DNA of 64,000 nt from Cypionkella sp049896245 (GCF_049896245.1 NZ_JAFCTX010000016.1:1-64000); one strand, 5' to 3'; counted from the stretch's first letter, positions 7,477 to 17,034 are shown. Notes: a model not told the origin generated them from the letters alone. Numbers and translations: made by a program.

Positions 7477-9348
7477 TTAACCCGCTTTCCGCATTCCCAA
7501 AGCTTTGGCGCGTTTGCGCGGGTCCAGCTCGAACAGGCCAGCGAGTTGTTCGGTCATCGCCCCCGCCAGTTGTTCGACATCGGTGATGGTGACCGCGCGT
7601 TGGTAATAGCGGGTCACGTCGTGGCCGATGCCGATGGCGATCAGTTCCACCGCCTTCTTGCGCTCGACCATGGCGATCACGTCGCGCAGGTGTTTTTCGA
7701 GGAAATTCGCGGGGTTAACGGATAGGGTTGAATCGTCAACCGGCGCGCCATCGGAAATCACCATCAGGATGCGGCGGGCTTCGGGGCGGGCCATCATGCG
7801 GCGGTGCGCCCATTCCAGCGCCTCGCCGTCGATGTTTTCCTTCAACAGGCCTTCCTTCATCATCAGCCCCAGATTGGGGCGAACGCGACGCCATGGGGCA
7901 TCGGCGGATTTGTAGATGATGTGGCGCAGATCGTTCAGGCGGCCCGGTTGCTGGGCGCGACCCTGTGCGAGCCAGCGTTCGCGGCTTTGCCCACCTTTCC
8001 ACGCACGGGTGGTGAAGCCGAGGATTTCGACTTTTACCGAGCAACGCTCCAAGGTGCGCGCCAGCACGTCCGCGCAGATCGCGGCGATGGAGATTGGGCG
8101 ACCACGCATCGAGCCGGAGTTGTCGATCAACAAGGTGACGCAGGTGTCGCGGAATTCGGTGTCTTTTTCCTGTTTGAACGATAGCGGCGTGGTTGGGTTG
8201 GCAATAACGCGGGCAAGGCGGCCAGCATCTAGGGTGCCTTCTTCCAGATCGAACAGCCATGAGCGGTTTTGTTGGGCTTGCAGGCGGCGTTGCAGTTTGT
8301 TCGCCAAGCGGCTGACGGCACCTTTCAGGGGTTCCAACTGTTGATCGAGGTATGCGCGCAGGCGTTCCAGTTCGGCGGGTTCGGCGAGGTCTTCGGCTTT
8401 GATTTCTTCATCAAAATCAGTGGTGTAGACGGTGTAGTTTGGGTCTGCATCGGAATAGGGGGCGGGGGGCGGCGGATCGAGCGGGGCTTCGCCTTCGGGC
8501 AGTTCGGCCTCGTCGCCCTGCTCCATATCCGCTGAGTCTTCCATGGTGACTTGCGCTTGGCTTTGGTCTTGCTGGTCTTCTTGCGATTGCTCGGGGGAGG
8601 CTTCGGTGTCTTCCGAATCCTGCTCCTCGGAGCCTTCGCTGTCGGGCGCGTCTTGGTCTTCTTGCGCCTCGTCGCCAGAGTCTTCGTCATCGGGTTGGTC
8701 GGGGTCGTCGCCGAGTTGGTCGCCATAGCCGAGGTCAGAGATCACTTTGCGGGCGAGGCGGGCGAAGGCGGCTTGGTTATCGAGCACGTCATCAAGTGTG
8801 GTCAGAGTGCCTGCGGCTTGGCCTTCGATGAAATCGCGCCACATCTCCATTACATTGGCGGCACCTTTTGGCATGTCGCGGCCGGTCGCCAGATGGCGGA
8901 CAAGGTAGCCTGCGGCGACGGAAAGCGGCGCATCTTCGCGCTTGGTGATGCTGGAATAGCCTTTGCGATCCGCCTCATAGGCGATTTTGGCGTCGATATT
9001 GCCCGCCGTGCCGGGCATGGCGCGGGCACCGACAGCTTCGCAGCGCGCGGTTTCCATCGCGTCGTAGATCTCGCGCGCCAAGGGGCCGGTGGGGGCGTAT
9101 TTGGTCGCGGTGGATTCGTTGTGGAACTTGCGGCGCAGCGCGAAAGCGTCGGCGGTGCCGCGGGCGAGCAACACCTCATCCCGGGTCATGCGGCGGCTGA
9201 CTTGGGGCAGGCGGATGCCTTCTTTGTTCATGCCCGCCGGATCAACCGAATAGGTCACCGTCATTTCGGGATCGTTGGCCATGGTCTTGGTGGCCTCGGC
9301 GAGGGCCTTCTTGAACGGATCGGCGGGGTTGTCGGTGGGTTTGGTCAT
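7477..9348 (-). CDS. cobT: Cobaltochelatase subunit CobT
   Basis: Part of the ATP-dependent CobNST complex that inserts cobalt into hydrogenobyrinate diamide in aerobic cobalamin synthesis. The 623-residue protein has an N-terminal domain, a very acidic Asp/Glu/Gln-rich linker (about 210-310) typical of CobT, and a C-terminal VWA domain. The MIDAS motif is intact (LLIDNSGSMRG). cobS lies just upstream in the same direction, separated by a palindromic repeat. cobN is not in the window. Confidence 0.96.
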   Translation of the reverse strand: MTKPTDNPADPFKKALAEATKTMANDPEMTVTYSVDPAGMNKEGIRLPQVSRRMTRDEVLLARGTADAFALRRKFHNESTATKYAPTGPLAREIYDAMETARCEAVGARAMPGTAGNIDAKIAYEADRKGYSSITKREDAPLSVAAGYLVRHLATGRDMPKGAANVMEMWRDFIEGQAAGTLTTLDDVLDNQAAFARLARKVISDLGYGDQLGDDPDQPDDEDSGDEAQEDQDAPDSEGSEEQDSEDTEASPEQSQEDQQDQSQAQVTMEDSADMEQGDEAELPEGEAPLDPPPPAPYSDADPNYTVYTTDFDEEIKAEDLAEPAELERLRAYLDQQLEPLKGAVSRLANKLQRRLQAQQNRSWLFDLEEGTLDAGRLARVIANPTTPLSFKQEKDTEFRDTCVTLLIDNSGSMRGRPISIAAICADVLARTLERCSVKVEILGFTTRAWKGGQSRERWLAQGRAQQPGRLNDLRHIIYKSADAPWRRVRPNLGLMMKEGLLKENIDGEALEWAHRRMMARPEARRILMVISDGAPVDDSTLSVNPANFLEKHLRDVIAMVERKKAVELIAIGIGHDVTRYYQRAVTITDVEQLAGAMTEQLAGLFELDPRKRAKALGMRKAG

Positions 9349-9365
9349 GATCCGTCCCGATATGG

Positions 9366-9422
9366 GTAGGGCGGGGTTCCCCCCGCCAATCTTGTATTAA
9401 GGCGGGGTGAACCCCGCCCTAC
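9366..9422 (+). repeat. Palindromic element GTAGGGCGGGGTTC/GAACCCCGCCCTAC, paired copy
   Basis: Two mirror-image copies face each other: GTAGGGCGGGGTTCCCCCCG (from 9366) and GGCGGGGTGAACCCCGCC (9401-9418) followed by CTAC. Together they form a long inverted repeat with an AT-rich centre. It starts one base after the cobS stop codon in the cobS direction. Single copies of the same palindrome lie at 25159 and 27695. Confidence 0.85.
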
Positions 9423-9423
9423 A

Positions 9424-10398
9424 TTATTTCATCGCCATGCTTGCCGCAGACTCGGGCAGTTCTTCCGCAAAGCAGCGCTGGTAGAATTCGGCCACCGTGC
9501 TGCGCTCCAACTCATCGCATTTGTTCAGGAACGACAGGCGGAAGGCGTAGCCGACGTTGCGGAAAATCTCGGCGTTTTCGGCCCAGTTCAGCACGGTACG
9601 GGGCGACATCACGGTGGACAGATCGCCGTTCATAAAGGCGGTGCGGGTCAGGTCGGCTACGGTGACCATTTGGCTGATCACCTTGCGGCCTTTTTCGGTG
9701 TTGTAATGCGGGCGTTTGGCCAGAACGATGGCAGCTTCGGCGTCGTGGCTCAGGTAGTTCAGCGTGGCGACCAGCGACCAACGGTCCATCTGGGCTTGGT
9801 TGATCTGCTGGGTGCCGTGATAAAGGCCGGTGGTGTCGCCAAGACCCACGGTGTTCGCGGTGGCGAACAGGCGGAACGACGGGTGCGGGGTGATGATCTC
9901 GTTCTGATCGAGCAGCGTCAGTTTGCCGTCATGCTCCAGCACGCGCTGGATCACGAACATCACATCGGCGCGGCCCGCGTCGTATTCGTCGAACACGATG
10001 GCAACGGGGTTGCGCAAGGCCCAAGGCAGGATGCCCTCGTGGAATTCGGTGACTTGCTTGCCGTCGCGCAGCTTGATCGCATCTTTGCCGATCAGGTCGA
10101 TGCGGGAGATGTGTGAATCGAGGTTAACGCGCACGGTGGGCCAGTTCAGCCGCGCGCCGACTTGCTCGATATGGGTTGATTTGCCGGTGCCGTGGTAGCC
10201 TTGGATCATCACGCGCCGGTTGTAGGCGTAGCCTGCGAGGATCGCCAAAGTGGTATCGGGGTCGAATTTATAGGTCGAATCAATCGCAGGCACCCTGTCG
10301 GTGCCGTCAACAAAGCCCTTCACCTTCATATCGGTGTCGATGCCGAAGACCTCGCGGACCGAGATTTCTTCGGTGGGTTTCATAATAATATCTGCCAT
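9424..10398 (-). CDS. cobS: Cobaltochelatase subunit CobS (AAA+ ATPase)
   Basis: The motor subunit of the aerobic cobaltochelatase. The 324-residue protein has Walker A GYHGTGKST (67-75), Walker B AIVFDEYD and the sensor segment LFATANTVGLGDTTGLY. The N-terminus (SVREVFGIDTDMKVKGF) is typical of CobS. It is transcribed towards cobT, and the paired palindrome between them may tune the ratio of the two products. Confidence 0.96.
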   Translation of the reverse strand: MADIIMKPTEEISVREVFGIDTDMKVKGFVDGTDRVPAIDSTYKFDPDTTLAILAGYAYNRRVMIQGYHGTGKSTHIEQVGARLNWPTVRVNLDSHISRIDLIGKDAIKLRDGKQVTEFHEGILPWALRNPVAIVFDEYDAGRADVMFVIQRVLEHDGKLTLLDQNEIITPHPSFRLFATANTVGLGDTTGLYHGTQQINQAQMDRWSLVATLNYLSHDAEAAIVLAKRPHYNTEKGRKVISQMVTVADLTRTAFMNGDLSTVMSPRTVLNWAENAEIFRNVGYAFRLSFLNKCDELERSTVAEFYQRCFAEELPESAASMAMK

Positions 10399-10594
10399 TG
10401 CCCGTCGCCCATATCAAATTGGCGGGCCAACTCTGGTAGATGGGGCCCGCGATCCTGTTCGTTTGTGGAACATAACGGGCAGGGCTGCAAGGGCAAGGCA
10501 TCACGCGATTTCTCTTGTGCGTGAGATGCTGAAACTTATCGGCGCACGGGGGCGTTGTTAGGATACAATCGCTGGACATGATGGGAGAATTGCC

Positions 10595-11050
10595 ATGCGC
10601 CGCCGCAGTTTTTTAGGCTCTGTTGCCCTGCTTGCCTTCGCGCAGCCATTGCGGGCTGAGACGTTTGAAGTCACGTTGACCGAGGCTGAATGGCGCGCCA
10701 AGCTGGGGGATGCCGCCTATGCCGTGCTGCGCGAGGAGGAGACCGAGCGTGCAGGGTCCAGCCCGCTGAATGACGAGCATCGTCGCGGCACGTTCCTGTG
10801 CGCGGGCTGTGATTTGCCGGTGTATGCGTCGGACACCAAGTTTGAGTCTGGCACCGGCTGGCCGTCGTTTTATCAGCCGATTGCTGGCGCGGTTGGCACC
10901 AAAGAGGATAACACGCTGTTTTCCACCCGCACCGAGGTGCATTGCCGCCGTTGTGGCGGCCATCTAGGGCATGTGTTCAACGATGGCCCGCAGCCCACGG
11001 GGTTGCGCTATTGCATGAATGGCGTGGCGATGACGTTTTTGCCCGCTTGA
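10595..11050 (+). CDS. msrB: Peptide-methionine (R)-S-oxide reductase, exported form
   Basis: Reduces methionine-R-sulfoxide in oxidised proteins. The 151-residue protein has a short N-terminal export signal with a twin-arginine start (MRRRSFLGSVALLAF), so it is probably periplasmic. Zinc cysteines are C69/C72 (CAGC) and C117/C120 (CRRC). The catalytic Cys is C140 in GLRYCMNGVAM. The last codons and stop lie inside the first unit of a tandem repeat. Confidence 0.94.
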   Translation: MRRRSFLGSVALLAFAQPLRAETFEVTLTEAEWRAKLGDAAYAVLREEETERAGSSPLNDEHRRGTFLCAGCDLPVYASDTKFESGTGWPSFYQPIAGAVGTKEDNTLFSTRTEVHCRRCGGHLGHVFNDGPQPTGLRYCMNGVAMTFLPA

Positions 11051-11119
11051 CGTGGGCGGGGACGTTTTTGCCCGCCTGACGCGGGGGATGCCGTTTTGCC
11101 CGCTTGACGCGGGCGGGGA
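11032..11119 (+). repeat. Three tandem copies of a GCCCGC-TTGAC-GCGGGC hairpin unit
   Basis: The unit GACGTTTTTGCCCGCTTGACG plus GGGCGGG occurs three times with small changes (11032-11060, 11061-11086, and about 11087-11119). Each copy forms a short stem GCCCGC/GCGGGC. The first copy includes the msrB codons Thr-Phe-Leu-Pro-Ala and the stop TGA. This suggests local amplification from the gene's own 3' end. The array probably also ends transcription. Confidence 0.8.
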
Positions 11120-11222
11120 AATTTGTGCTTGCCTAAGGTGGCTGGGATAGACAGGCGATTGCGGCAGGTTTACCGATGGGGCCAAGCGGGAAGATGCTCG
11201 CGCCCTATTCGGAGTGCCCGCA

Positions 11223-12026
11223 TTGGCCAAACCAGCCTCGCTTTTGACGATTTCCGCGACCGATACCCTGAAACGCCTGCTGGATGGCCCTGCGGATGCA
11301 GCACGTCTGGAGCAGGCGTTTCGGCATTTGGCGAAGTGGCGGTCGGAGTTGATCTCGAATACTTTGGTGGAGCGGTCAGGGACCAAGGTGTTGTCGGGGC
11401 CGTTCAAGGGGATGGACTATCCGGTGCGGGCCTCGGAAGGCTCACGGTCGTCGCGGCTGCTGGGGGCCTATGAGGCGAGTTTGGCCCCGGTGATCGAGGA
11501 GATCGTCACCAAAGCCTATCCGGTGGTGATCGACGTCGGCTCTGCCGAGGGCTATTACGCGGTGGGTCTGGCGCGTCGGTTGCCGAAGGCGCGGGTGCTG
11601 GCGCGGGATGCAAATCCCAAAGCGCAGGCGTTGTGTGCCGCATTGGCGGCTGCGAATGGCGTGGCGGAGCGGGTAGAGATTGGCGGGCTGATGGACCATG
11701 CCGATTTCGATCTGTGTCAGGCGCAGAAAACGCTGGTTGTTTGCGACATTGAAGGGGCGGAGGGCGATTTGTTGGACCCGGTGCGTGCGCCTGGTCTGCG
11801 CGCTGCCGATATTCTGGTTGAGGCACATGACTGCATCAAGCACGGGCTCAGTCATCTACTGGTCGAGCGGTTCCGGGCAACGCACCATATCCGGGTGATC
11901 GGGCGGCGGTTGGACGATTCCGGGCTGCCGGATTGGATGGAGGCGCTGAGCGATCTGGATCGGTTGGTGGCGTTGTGGGAATGGCGATCCGGCCCGACGC
12001 CTTGGCTGTGGATGGTGAAGAAATGA
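11223..12026 (+). CDS. Class I SAM-dependent methyltransferase-like protein
   Basis: The 267-residue product contains a recognisable motif I, VIDVGSAEGYYAVGLARRLP, followed by an acidic strand end (VLARDANPKAQAL) and LVVCDIEGAEGDLL. This is a Rossmann-fold methyltransferase arrangement. The substrate is unknown. TTG 11223 is favoured because CGGAG lies eight bases upstream; GTG 11214 overlaps that sequence. It overlaps the following glycosyltransferase by four bases (ATGA), so the two are translationally coupled and probably act on the same glycan or small molecule. Confidence 0.7.
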   Translation: MAKPASLLTISATDTLKRLLDGPADAARLEQAFRHLAKWRSELISNTLVERSGTKVLSGPFKGMDYPVRASEGSRSSRLLGAYEASLAPVIEEIVTKAYPVVIDVGSAEGYYAVGLARRLPKARVLARDANPKAQALCAALAAANGVAERVEIGGLMDHADFDLCQAQKTLVVCDIEGAEGDLLDPVRAPGLRAADILVEAHDCIKHGLSHLLVERFRATHHIRVIGRRLDDSGLPDWMEALSDLDRLVALWEWRSGPTPWLWMVKK

Positions 12027-13705
12027 GTGCGATCCCAAACAGCGGAGCCGGGCGGAACGCCGCGATCTGGTATGCGCAGGATGGCTTTGATCCAACCGCC
12101 AAGGGTATCAACGGCCGCAGGGTGGCGGGCGAGTCGTTTCTGAAGGGCTTTTTGCGCCACGCCGATGTTGAAGAATTCGTGCTGCTGTCGCATGGCGCGG
12201 CGGAAATTGACCCCGTCAAGGCGCTGGCGGCGGAATTGCGCCCCGGCAAGGTGGTGCGTCATGCGCCCTTGCTGCGGCCGAATACGATTGCGCCGGTGCA
12301 GACGGTGTTTTTCCCCAGTCCGAATTACATTCAGGAAAGCTGGCGGCGGGCGGCCTATGGCACCGGGGCGTGGTCGATTTGCGGCATCACCCATACGACG
12401 TCCACCCATGCGGTGATGCAGGGGTTTTTCGATCTGCGGATGGCACCTGTGACCGCATGGGATGCGGTGATCTGCACCAGCCAGTCGGTGCTGGCTTCGG
12501 TCAGCTATCAGATGGACCGCATTGACGAACATATCCGTGCGCATCTGAAAGCTGTTCCGCCGCCGCGCCCGATGCTGCCGGTGATCCCGCTGGGGGTGCA
12601 TTGTGCGGATTTTGAACCTGATGCGGCGAAGGGGGCTGCGTTGCGGGCGCGGTTGGGGGCGGGGCCGGATGATGTGGTGTTCACCACCATCGCGCGGCTG
12701 ACCCCGCATGAGAAATTTGATCCGTTGCCGATTTATCTCGCTATGCAAGCAGCACAAAGGCAGTTGCCGGGGCAGAAGCTGTTCGTGGCATTCTGCGGCC
12801 AGTTCCGCGATGACTATTCCCGCAAGGTGTTCACCGAGGGTGCGGCGAAACTGATGCCGGATGTGGGCTTTGCTCTGCTGGATGGCGCGTCCGCCGATGA
12901 TCGCAAGTCGGCTTTGTCCGGCGCGGATGTGTTTATGTTTCTGATTGATAATATTCAGGAAACCTTTGGGCTGGCCCCGTTGGAGGGCATGGCGGCTGGC
13001 CTGCCTTTGTTGGTGTCCGATTGGGATGGCATGAAGGATACGGTGTCGCCTGACGTTGGTTTCCGGGTGACCACGCGCACCCTGCCGGGGCAATATTACG
13101 CGCAAGAGGCGTTGCGCTATCAGGGCGGCACCGACAGGTATGTGCAGTATTGCGCTTCAACTTCGGCGCTGACCGAGTTGGATTTGCCGGAACTGACGGC
13201 GCGGATTTTGCAGCTGGCGCGCGACCCGGATCTGCGCCGCCGCATGGGGGCTGCGGGCCGCGCGCGGGTGCAGGCGCTGTATGATTGGGCGCAGGTGGTG
13301 CCGCAAATGCAGGCGCTTTGGGGCGAGCAGGATGCGCGCCGCACGGCCTCGGCGACGCAGTCGCTGCGCTACAAGGCGGATGCTTTGCCGGTGGCACCCT
13401 CGCCGATGCATCTGTTTGGCAGCTATCCGACCGAGCAGGTGACGTTTGCCAAAACCCGACTGGTGCTGGCAGACCCGACCGAGCGGCCCAGTCTGACCGA
13501 AGTGCTGGCCGCGCGAAATTATCAGGGATTGAAGCGGGTGTTCGCCGCCCCCGAGCATATCGCGCAGGTGCTGCGGGCGGTGATTGCCGCGGGACCTGCG
13601 GGCTGCGATCTGGTGCAGCTAGAGGCCGCGTCGGGTCTGAAAGGCGCGCCCGTGGAGCGGATTGCGATCTGGTTGTTGAAATATGGCTTCGTGCGGCGGG
13701 GTTAG
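12023..13705 (+). CDS. GT4-type glycosyltransferase
   Basis: The 560-residue protein has a GT-B fold pattern. The N-terminal acceptor half is followed by VIPLGVHCADFEPD, VVFTTIARLTPHEKFDPLP and the nucleotide-sugar site ETFGLAPLEGMAAGLPLLVS with the E-x7-E spacing of GT4 enzymes. About 120 C-terminal residues after the catalytic core end in a small helical, winged-helix-like segment (AGPAGCDLVQLEAASGLKGA) that is not usual for the family. Donor and acceptor are unknown. It starts inside the methyltransferase stop codon and converges with the J-domain gene. Confidence 0.8.
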   Translation: MSAIPNSGAGRNAAIWYAQDGFDPTAKGINGRRVAGESFLKGFLRHADVEEFVLLSHGAAEIDPVKALAAELRPGKVVRHAPLLRPNTIAPVQTVFFPSPNYIQESWRRAAYGTGAWSICGITHTTSTHAVMQGFFDLRMAPVTAWDAVICTSQSVLASVSYQMDRIDEHIRAHLKAVPPPRPMLPVIPLGVHCADFEPDAAKGAALRARLGAGPDDVVFTTIARLTPHEKFDPLPIYLAMQAAQRQLPGQKLFVAFCGQFRDDYSRKVFTEGAAKLMPDVGFALLDGASADDRKSALSGADVFMFLIDNIQETFGLAPLEGMAAGLPLLVSDWDGMKDTVSPDVGFRVTTRTLPGQYYAQEALRYQGGTDRYVQYCASTSALTELDLPELTARILQLARDPDLRRRMGAAGRARVQALYDWAQVVPQMQALWGEQDARRTASATQSLRYKADALPVAPSPMHLFGSYPTEQVTFAKTRLVLADPTERPSLTEVLAARNYQGLKRVFAAPEHIAQVLRAVIAAGPAGCDLVQLEAASGLKGAPVERIAIWLLKYGFVRRG

Positions 13706-13725
13706 AACCCGCCGTTTTCGGCCCG

Positions 13726-14358
13726 TTATTCCTTGAAGTAACGGCTGTCTTTGATCTGATCCCAAGCCCAGACCACCTCTTGCAGACGGTCCTCATCGCT
13801 GCGGTCGCCGCCGTTCATATCTGGATGAAGATCCTTCACCAAGCCTTTGTATTGCTTGCGAATCTCGGTCTTTGTCCAAGTGTCGCGGGCATCCAGTATC
13901 TCGACCGCTTTGCGCTCGGTTGCAGGTAGTTTGCGGGTGGCGTTTGACGTGGGCTTGCCGGGGTTGCGGGTGGCGTTGTCGCCCAGCAGTGACATCGGAT
14001 CATCGACACCGACACGGTGCCAGGCGTTGCCATCGTCTTTCTTGCTGAACGGTTTGGTTTCACGTTCCCACAGCCGGTCTTTTTCCAGCAGCTTCTGGAA
14101 TTCCTCATCGGTGGCGTTGCCGAAGAAGTTCCATTTCAGGTTATATTCGCGGATGTGATCGCGGCAGAACCAGAAATATTCATCCAGATGGTCAGGCGAT
14201 TTTGGGGCGCGGTAAGCCCCCTTTTCCTTGCAAGACGGATAATCGCAAGCCTTGTTCGAGGTTTCAAACGCCCCCGACATGCCCCGGCGCGTGGTTTTGC
14301 GCTTGGCTTTGTCAGACGAGACGCGGATATCAAACTCAAAGGGGGGACGCGTGGACAT
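13726..14358 (-). CDS. J-domain (DnaJ-like) protein with N-terminal Cys/His cluster
   Basis: The 210-residue protein has an N-terminal part with CDYPSCKEKGAYRAP and FCRDHIREYN, a possible CxxxxC/CxxH zinc site. A basic linker leads to a C-terminal J domain with the HPD signature in KDLHPDMNGGDRSDEDRL. J domains stimulate DnaK-type ATPases, and the client here is unknown. ATG 14358 is chosen for the AAAGG seven to eight bases upstream. The same architecture is common in alphaproteobacteria. It is divergent from bolA. Confidence 0.85.
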   Translation of the reverse strand: MSTRPPFEFDIRVSSDKAKRKTTRRGMSGAFETSNKACDYPSCKEKGAYRAPKSPDHLDEYFWFCRDHIREYNLKWNFFGNATDEEFQKLLEKDRLWERETKPFSKKDDGNAWHRVGVDDPMSLLGDNATRNPGKPTSNATRKLPATERKAVEILDARDTWTKTEIRKQYKGLVKDLHPDMNGGDRSDEDRLQEVVWAWDQIKDSRYFKE

Positions 14359-14430
14359 GCAGGGGCCTTTCCGAACTGAAGGCAAGACATTAGAGGTTTG
14401 AGCGGCAGATAGAAGGGGCTAAGGCGAAAA

Positions 14431-14682
14431 ATGAGCATTGAGAGTGAGTTGATTGCACGTCTGACGATCACTTTTTCACCAACGCGGCTGGAGGTGGTGA
14501 ATGAGAGCCACAAACATGCGGGACATGGCGGCGATGATGGCTCGGGAGAGAGCCATTTCGCGGTGCTGATCCGGGCGGAGGCTTTGGCTGCGATTGGCCG
14601 GGTGGCGCGGCATCGGGCGGTGCAAAAGGCGCTGGGCGATCTGAACCAGCGCATTCATGCGCTGGCTTTGGATATTGGCTGA
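14431..14682 (+). CDS. bolA: BolA family protein
   Basis: The 83-residue protein has the class II KH-like fold of BolA: LEVVNESHKHAGH, then SHFAVLIRAEAL and the C-terminal helix RHRAVQKALGDLN. The invariant His of RVARHRAVQ is present. BolA proteins work with monothiol glutaredoxins in Fe-S trafficking and in morphology control. The J-domain gene lies divergently 72 bp away. Confidence 0.92.
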   Translation: MSIESELIARLTITFSPTRLEVVNESHKHAGHGGDDGSGESHFAVLIRAEALAAIGRVARHRAVQKALGDLNQRIHALALDIG

Positions 14683-14768
14683 GCTTTGGTTTCACCGCCT
14701 GCTCATCGGTCCCTTGCGGTCCCTTTTCGCTAAAGCGAAGAAAGCCGAAAGGCTTGATAAGCCGCCCG

Positions 14769-16916
14769 TCAGCCGCGCGCTTTCAACTGCAAACGCCGCG
14801 CGTGCAGCACGGGTTCGGTATAGCCCGAGGGCTGTTCGCGGCCCTTGAACACCAGATCGCAGGCGGCTTGATAGGCGATGCCGTCAAAGCCGGGGGCCAT
14901 CGGGTGGTAGATCGGGTCATTGGCGTTTTGGCGATCAACGACGGCGGCCATTTTGCGCATTGCGGCATCGACTTGCGCTTGCGAGACGATGCCGTGGTGC
15001 AGCCAGTTGGCGATGTGTTGGGCGGAAATCCGGCAGGTGGCGCGGTCTTCCATCAGGCCTATATCATTGATATCCGGCACTTTCGAGCAGCCGACGCCCT
15101 GATCAATCCAGCGCACAACATAGCCCAGAATACCCTGGGCGTTGTTCTCAACTTCGCGCAAAACCTGCGCTTCGGTCCATTTCTGATAGGTGGCGAGGGG
15201 AATTTCCAGCACGGTTTCAACATAGCCGCGCCGTCCGCCTGCCTTTAATTTGGCCTGCACCGCCGCCACATCAACCTTGTGATAGTGCAGCACATGCAGC
15301 GTGGCGGCGGTTGGGGATGGCACCCAAGCGCAGCTTGCGCCCGCCTTGGGATGTTCGATTTTCTGCTCCAGCATCGCGGCCATCAGATCGGGGGCCGCCC
15401 ACATGCCCTTGCCGATCTGCGCGCGGCCTTTTAGCCCACATTCCAGACCAATATCGACGTTCTGGTTCTCATAGGCCCCGATCCAAGATTTACGCTTGAT
15501 GAAGTCTTTCCGGCTGAACGCGCCTGCCTCCATCGAGGTGTGAATCTCATCACCCGTACGGTCCAGAAAGCCGGTGTTGATGAAGGCGAGGCGGTGGCGG
15601 GCGGCACGGATGCAGGCTTTCAGGTTTACGCTCGTGCGGCGTTCTTCGTCCATCACGCCGAGTTTCACGGTGTTCGCGGGCAGGCCGAGGATGGTTTCGA
15701 CCTTGCTAAAGACTTGATCCGCAAAGGCGACTTCATCAGGGCCATGCATCTTGGGTTTCACGACATAGACCGAGCCTTCGGTCGAATTGAGCATCCATTT
15801 GGTCTTTTTCAGATCGTGCATGGCGATCAGGGTGGTGATCAACCCATCCATCAGCCCCTCAAAAATCTCTGATCCGTCGGGCAGCAAGATCGCTGGACTG
15901 GTCATCAGATGACCAACATTGCGAATCCACATCAGCGCGCGGCCTTTAAGCTTCAATGTGCTGCCATCTGGTGCAATGAAGCTGCGGTCCGGGTTCAGCG
16001 TGCGGAGGATCTGCCGGCCGCCCTTGTTTAGATCCGCCGATAGCGTGCACCGCATCAGGCCCAGCCAGTTGGTGTAGGCGAGGGTTTTATCCTCGCCATC
16101 GACGCAGGCCACCGAATCCTCGCAATCCATGATCGCCGACAGCGCGGATTCCAGCACCACATCGGCCAGTTGCGCCTGATCGCGGCTGCCGATCGGATGG
16201 GCGCGGTCGAACACCAGCTCGACATGCAGCCCATTATTCACCAGCAGAACCGAATCCGGGGCTTTCGGATTGCCCTTGTAGCCCGCGAATTTTGCAGGCG
16301 TCACCAGCGGCAGATCATCGACCAGCAGCGCGCCGTTGGCGACATAATAGCGCCGCACATCGGCGTGGCTGGTGCCAATAATCGGAAACGCCTCATCCAG
16401 AAATACCCGCGCGCGGGCAACGACACGGGCGCCACGACCGCGCTCGTAACCGCCTGCGGGCGCAGGGCTGCCCATCGCATCGGTGCCATAGAGCGCGTCA
16501 TAAAGGCTGCCCCAGCGCGCGTTGGCGGCGTTCAAAGCGTAGCGGGCATTGGTGATCGGCACCACCAGCTGCGGGCCTGCGATATGGGCAATCTCGACGT
16601 CAACATTGGCGGTGTCGATCTGGAAATCGTCGCCCTCTGCCAGCAAATATCCGATTTCGCTTAGGAAATCCTTATACGCGACCGGATCATGTGGGGCGTT
16701 GCGGTGGCTGTGGTGCCAGTGGTCGATCTGGGATTGCAGCGTTTCGCGCTTCGCCAGAAGGCCGCGATTCACAGCCCCTTCGGTTTGTGCCAGATCGGCC
16801 ATGCCCGCCCAAAACTGATCCGCCGAGACCCCGGTGCCGGGCAGAGCGTGCATTTCAAGGAAATCCGCCAGAACCTGATCCACCTGCAAACCGTGCCGTG
16901 TGACGCGCGTAACCAT
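14769..16916 (-). CDS. glcB: Malate synthase G
   Basis: Condenses glyoxylate with acetyl-CoA to malate in the glyoxylate shunt and glycolate use. The 715-residue length fits the monomeric G isoform. Diagnostic segments are AIMDCEDSVACVDGEDK, GRALMWIRNVGHLM, LGVMDEERRTSVNLKACI, KGMWAAPDLMAAML and SPTAATLHVLHYHKV. No isocitrate lyase gene is nearby. A short palindrome CCGAGATTTTCTCGG (16983-16997) lies upstream of its start. Confidence 0.97.
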   Translation of the reverse strand: MVTRVTRHGLQVDQVLADFLEMHALPGTGVSADQFWAGMADLAQTEGAVNRGLLAKRETLQSQIDHWHHSHRNAPHDPVAYKDFLSEIGYLLAEGDDFQIDTANVDVEIAHIAGPQLVVPITNARYALNAANARWGSLYDALYGTDAMGSPAPAGGYERGRGARVVARARVFLDEAFPIIGTSHADVRRYYVANGALLVDDLPLVTPAKFAGYKGNPKAPDSVLLVNNGLHVELVFDRAHPIGSRDQAQLADVVLESALSAIMDCEDSVACVDGEDKTLAYTNWLGLMRCTLSADLNKGGRQILRTLNPDRSFIAPDGSTLKLKGRALMWIRNVGHLMTSPAILLPDGSEIFEGLMDGLITTLIAMHDLKKTKWMLNSTEGSVYVVKPKMHGPDEVAFADQVFSKVETILGLPANTVKLGVMDEERRTSVNLKACIRAARHRLAFINTGFLDRTGDEIHTSMEAGAFSRKDFIKRKSWIGAYENQNVDIGLECGLKGRAQIGKGMWAAPDLMAAMLEQKIEHPKAGASCAWVPSPTAATLHVLHYHKVDVAAVQAKLKAGGRRGYVETVLEIPLATYQKWTEAQVLREVENNAQGILGYVVRWIDQGVGCSKVPDINDIGLMEDRATCRISAQHIANWLHHGIVSQAQVDAAMRKMAAVVDRQNANDPIYHPMAPGFDGIAYQAACDLVFKGREQPSGYTEPVLHARRLQLKARG

Positions 16917-17034
16917 CGGACCCTCGCTGTTTGGCTTTCTTTAGCCGATAGCAGAAATGCGCCGGGCAGGAAAGTTTTGTGGGCCGAGATTTTCTCGGAA
17001 AACGCGAAAACACTTTTCGGGGATTGTTGGGGAT

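Noticed and set aside
8551..9369. 272-residue plus-strand ORF opposite cobT
   Set aside because: Hydrophobic Gly/Val-rich translation caused by the acidic Asp/Glu codons of cobT read in reverse; a shadow ORF.
10399..10594. GTTCGTTTGTGGAAC upstream of cobS and msrB as an SOS box
   Set aside because: It is an inverted GTTC/GAAC pair, not the direct repeat GTTC-N7-GTTC seen at lexA, and neither gene is a DNA-repair gene.
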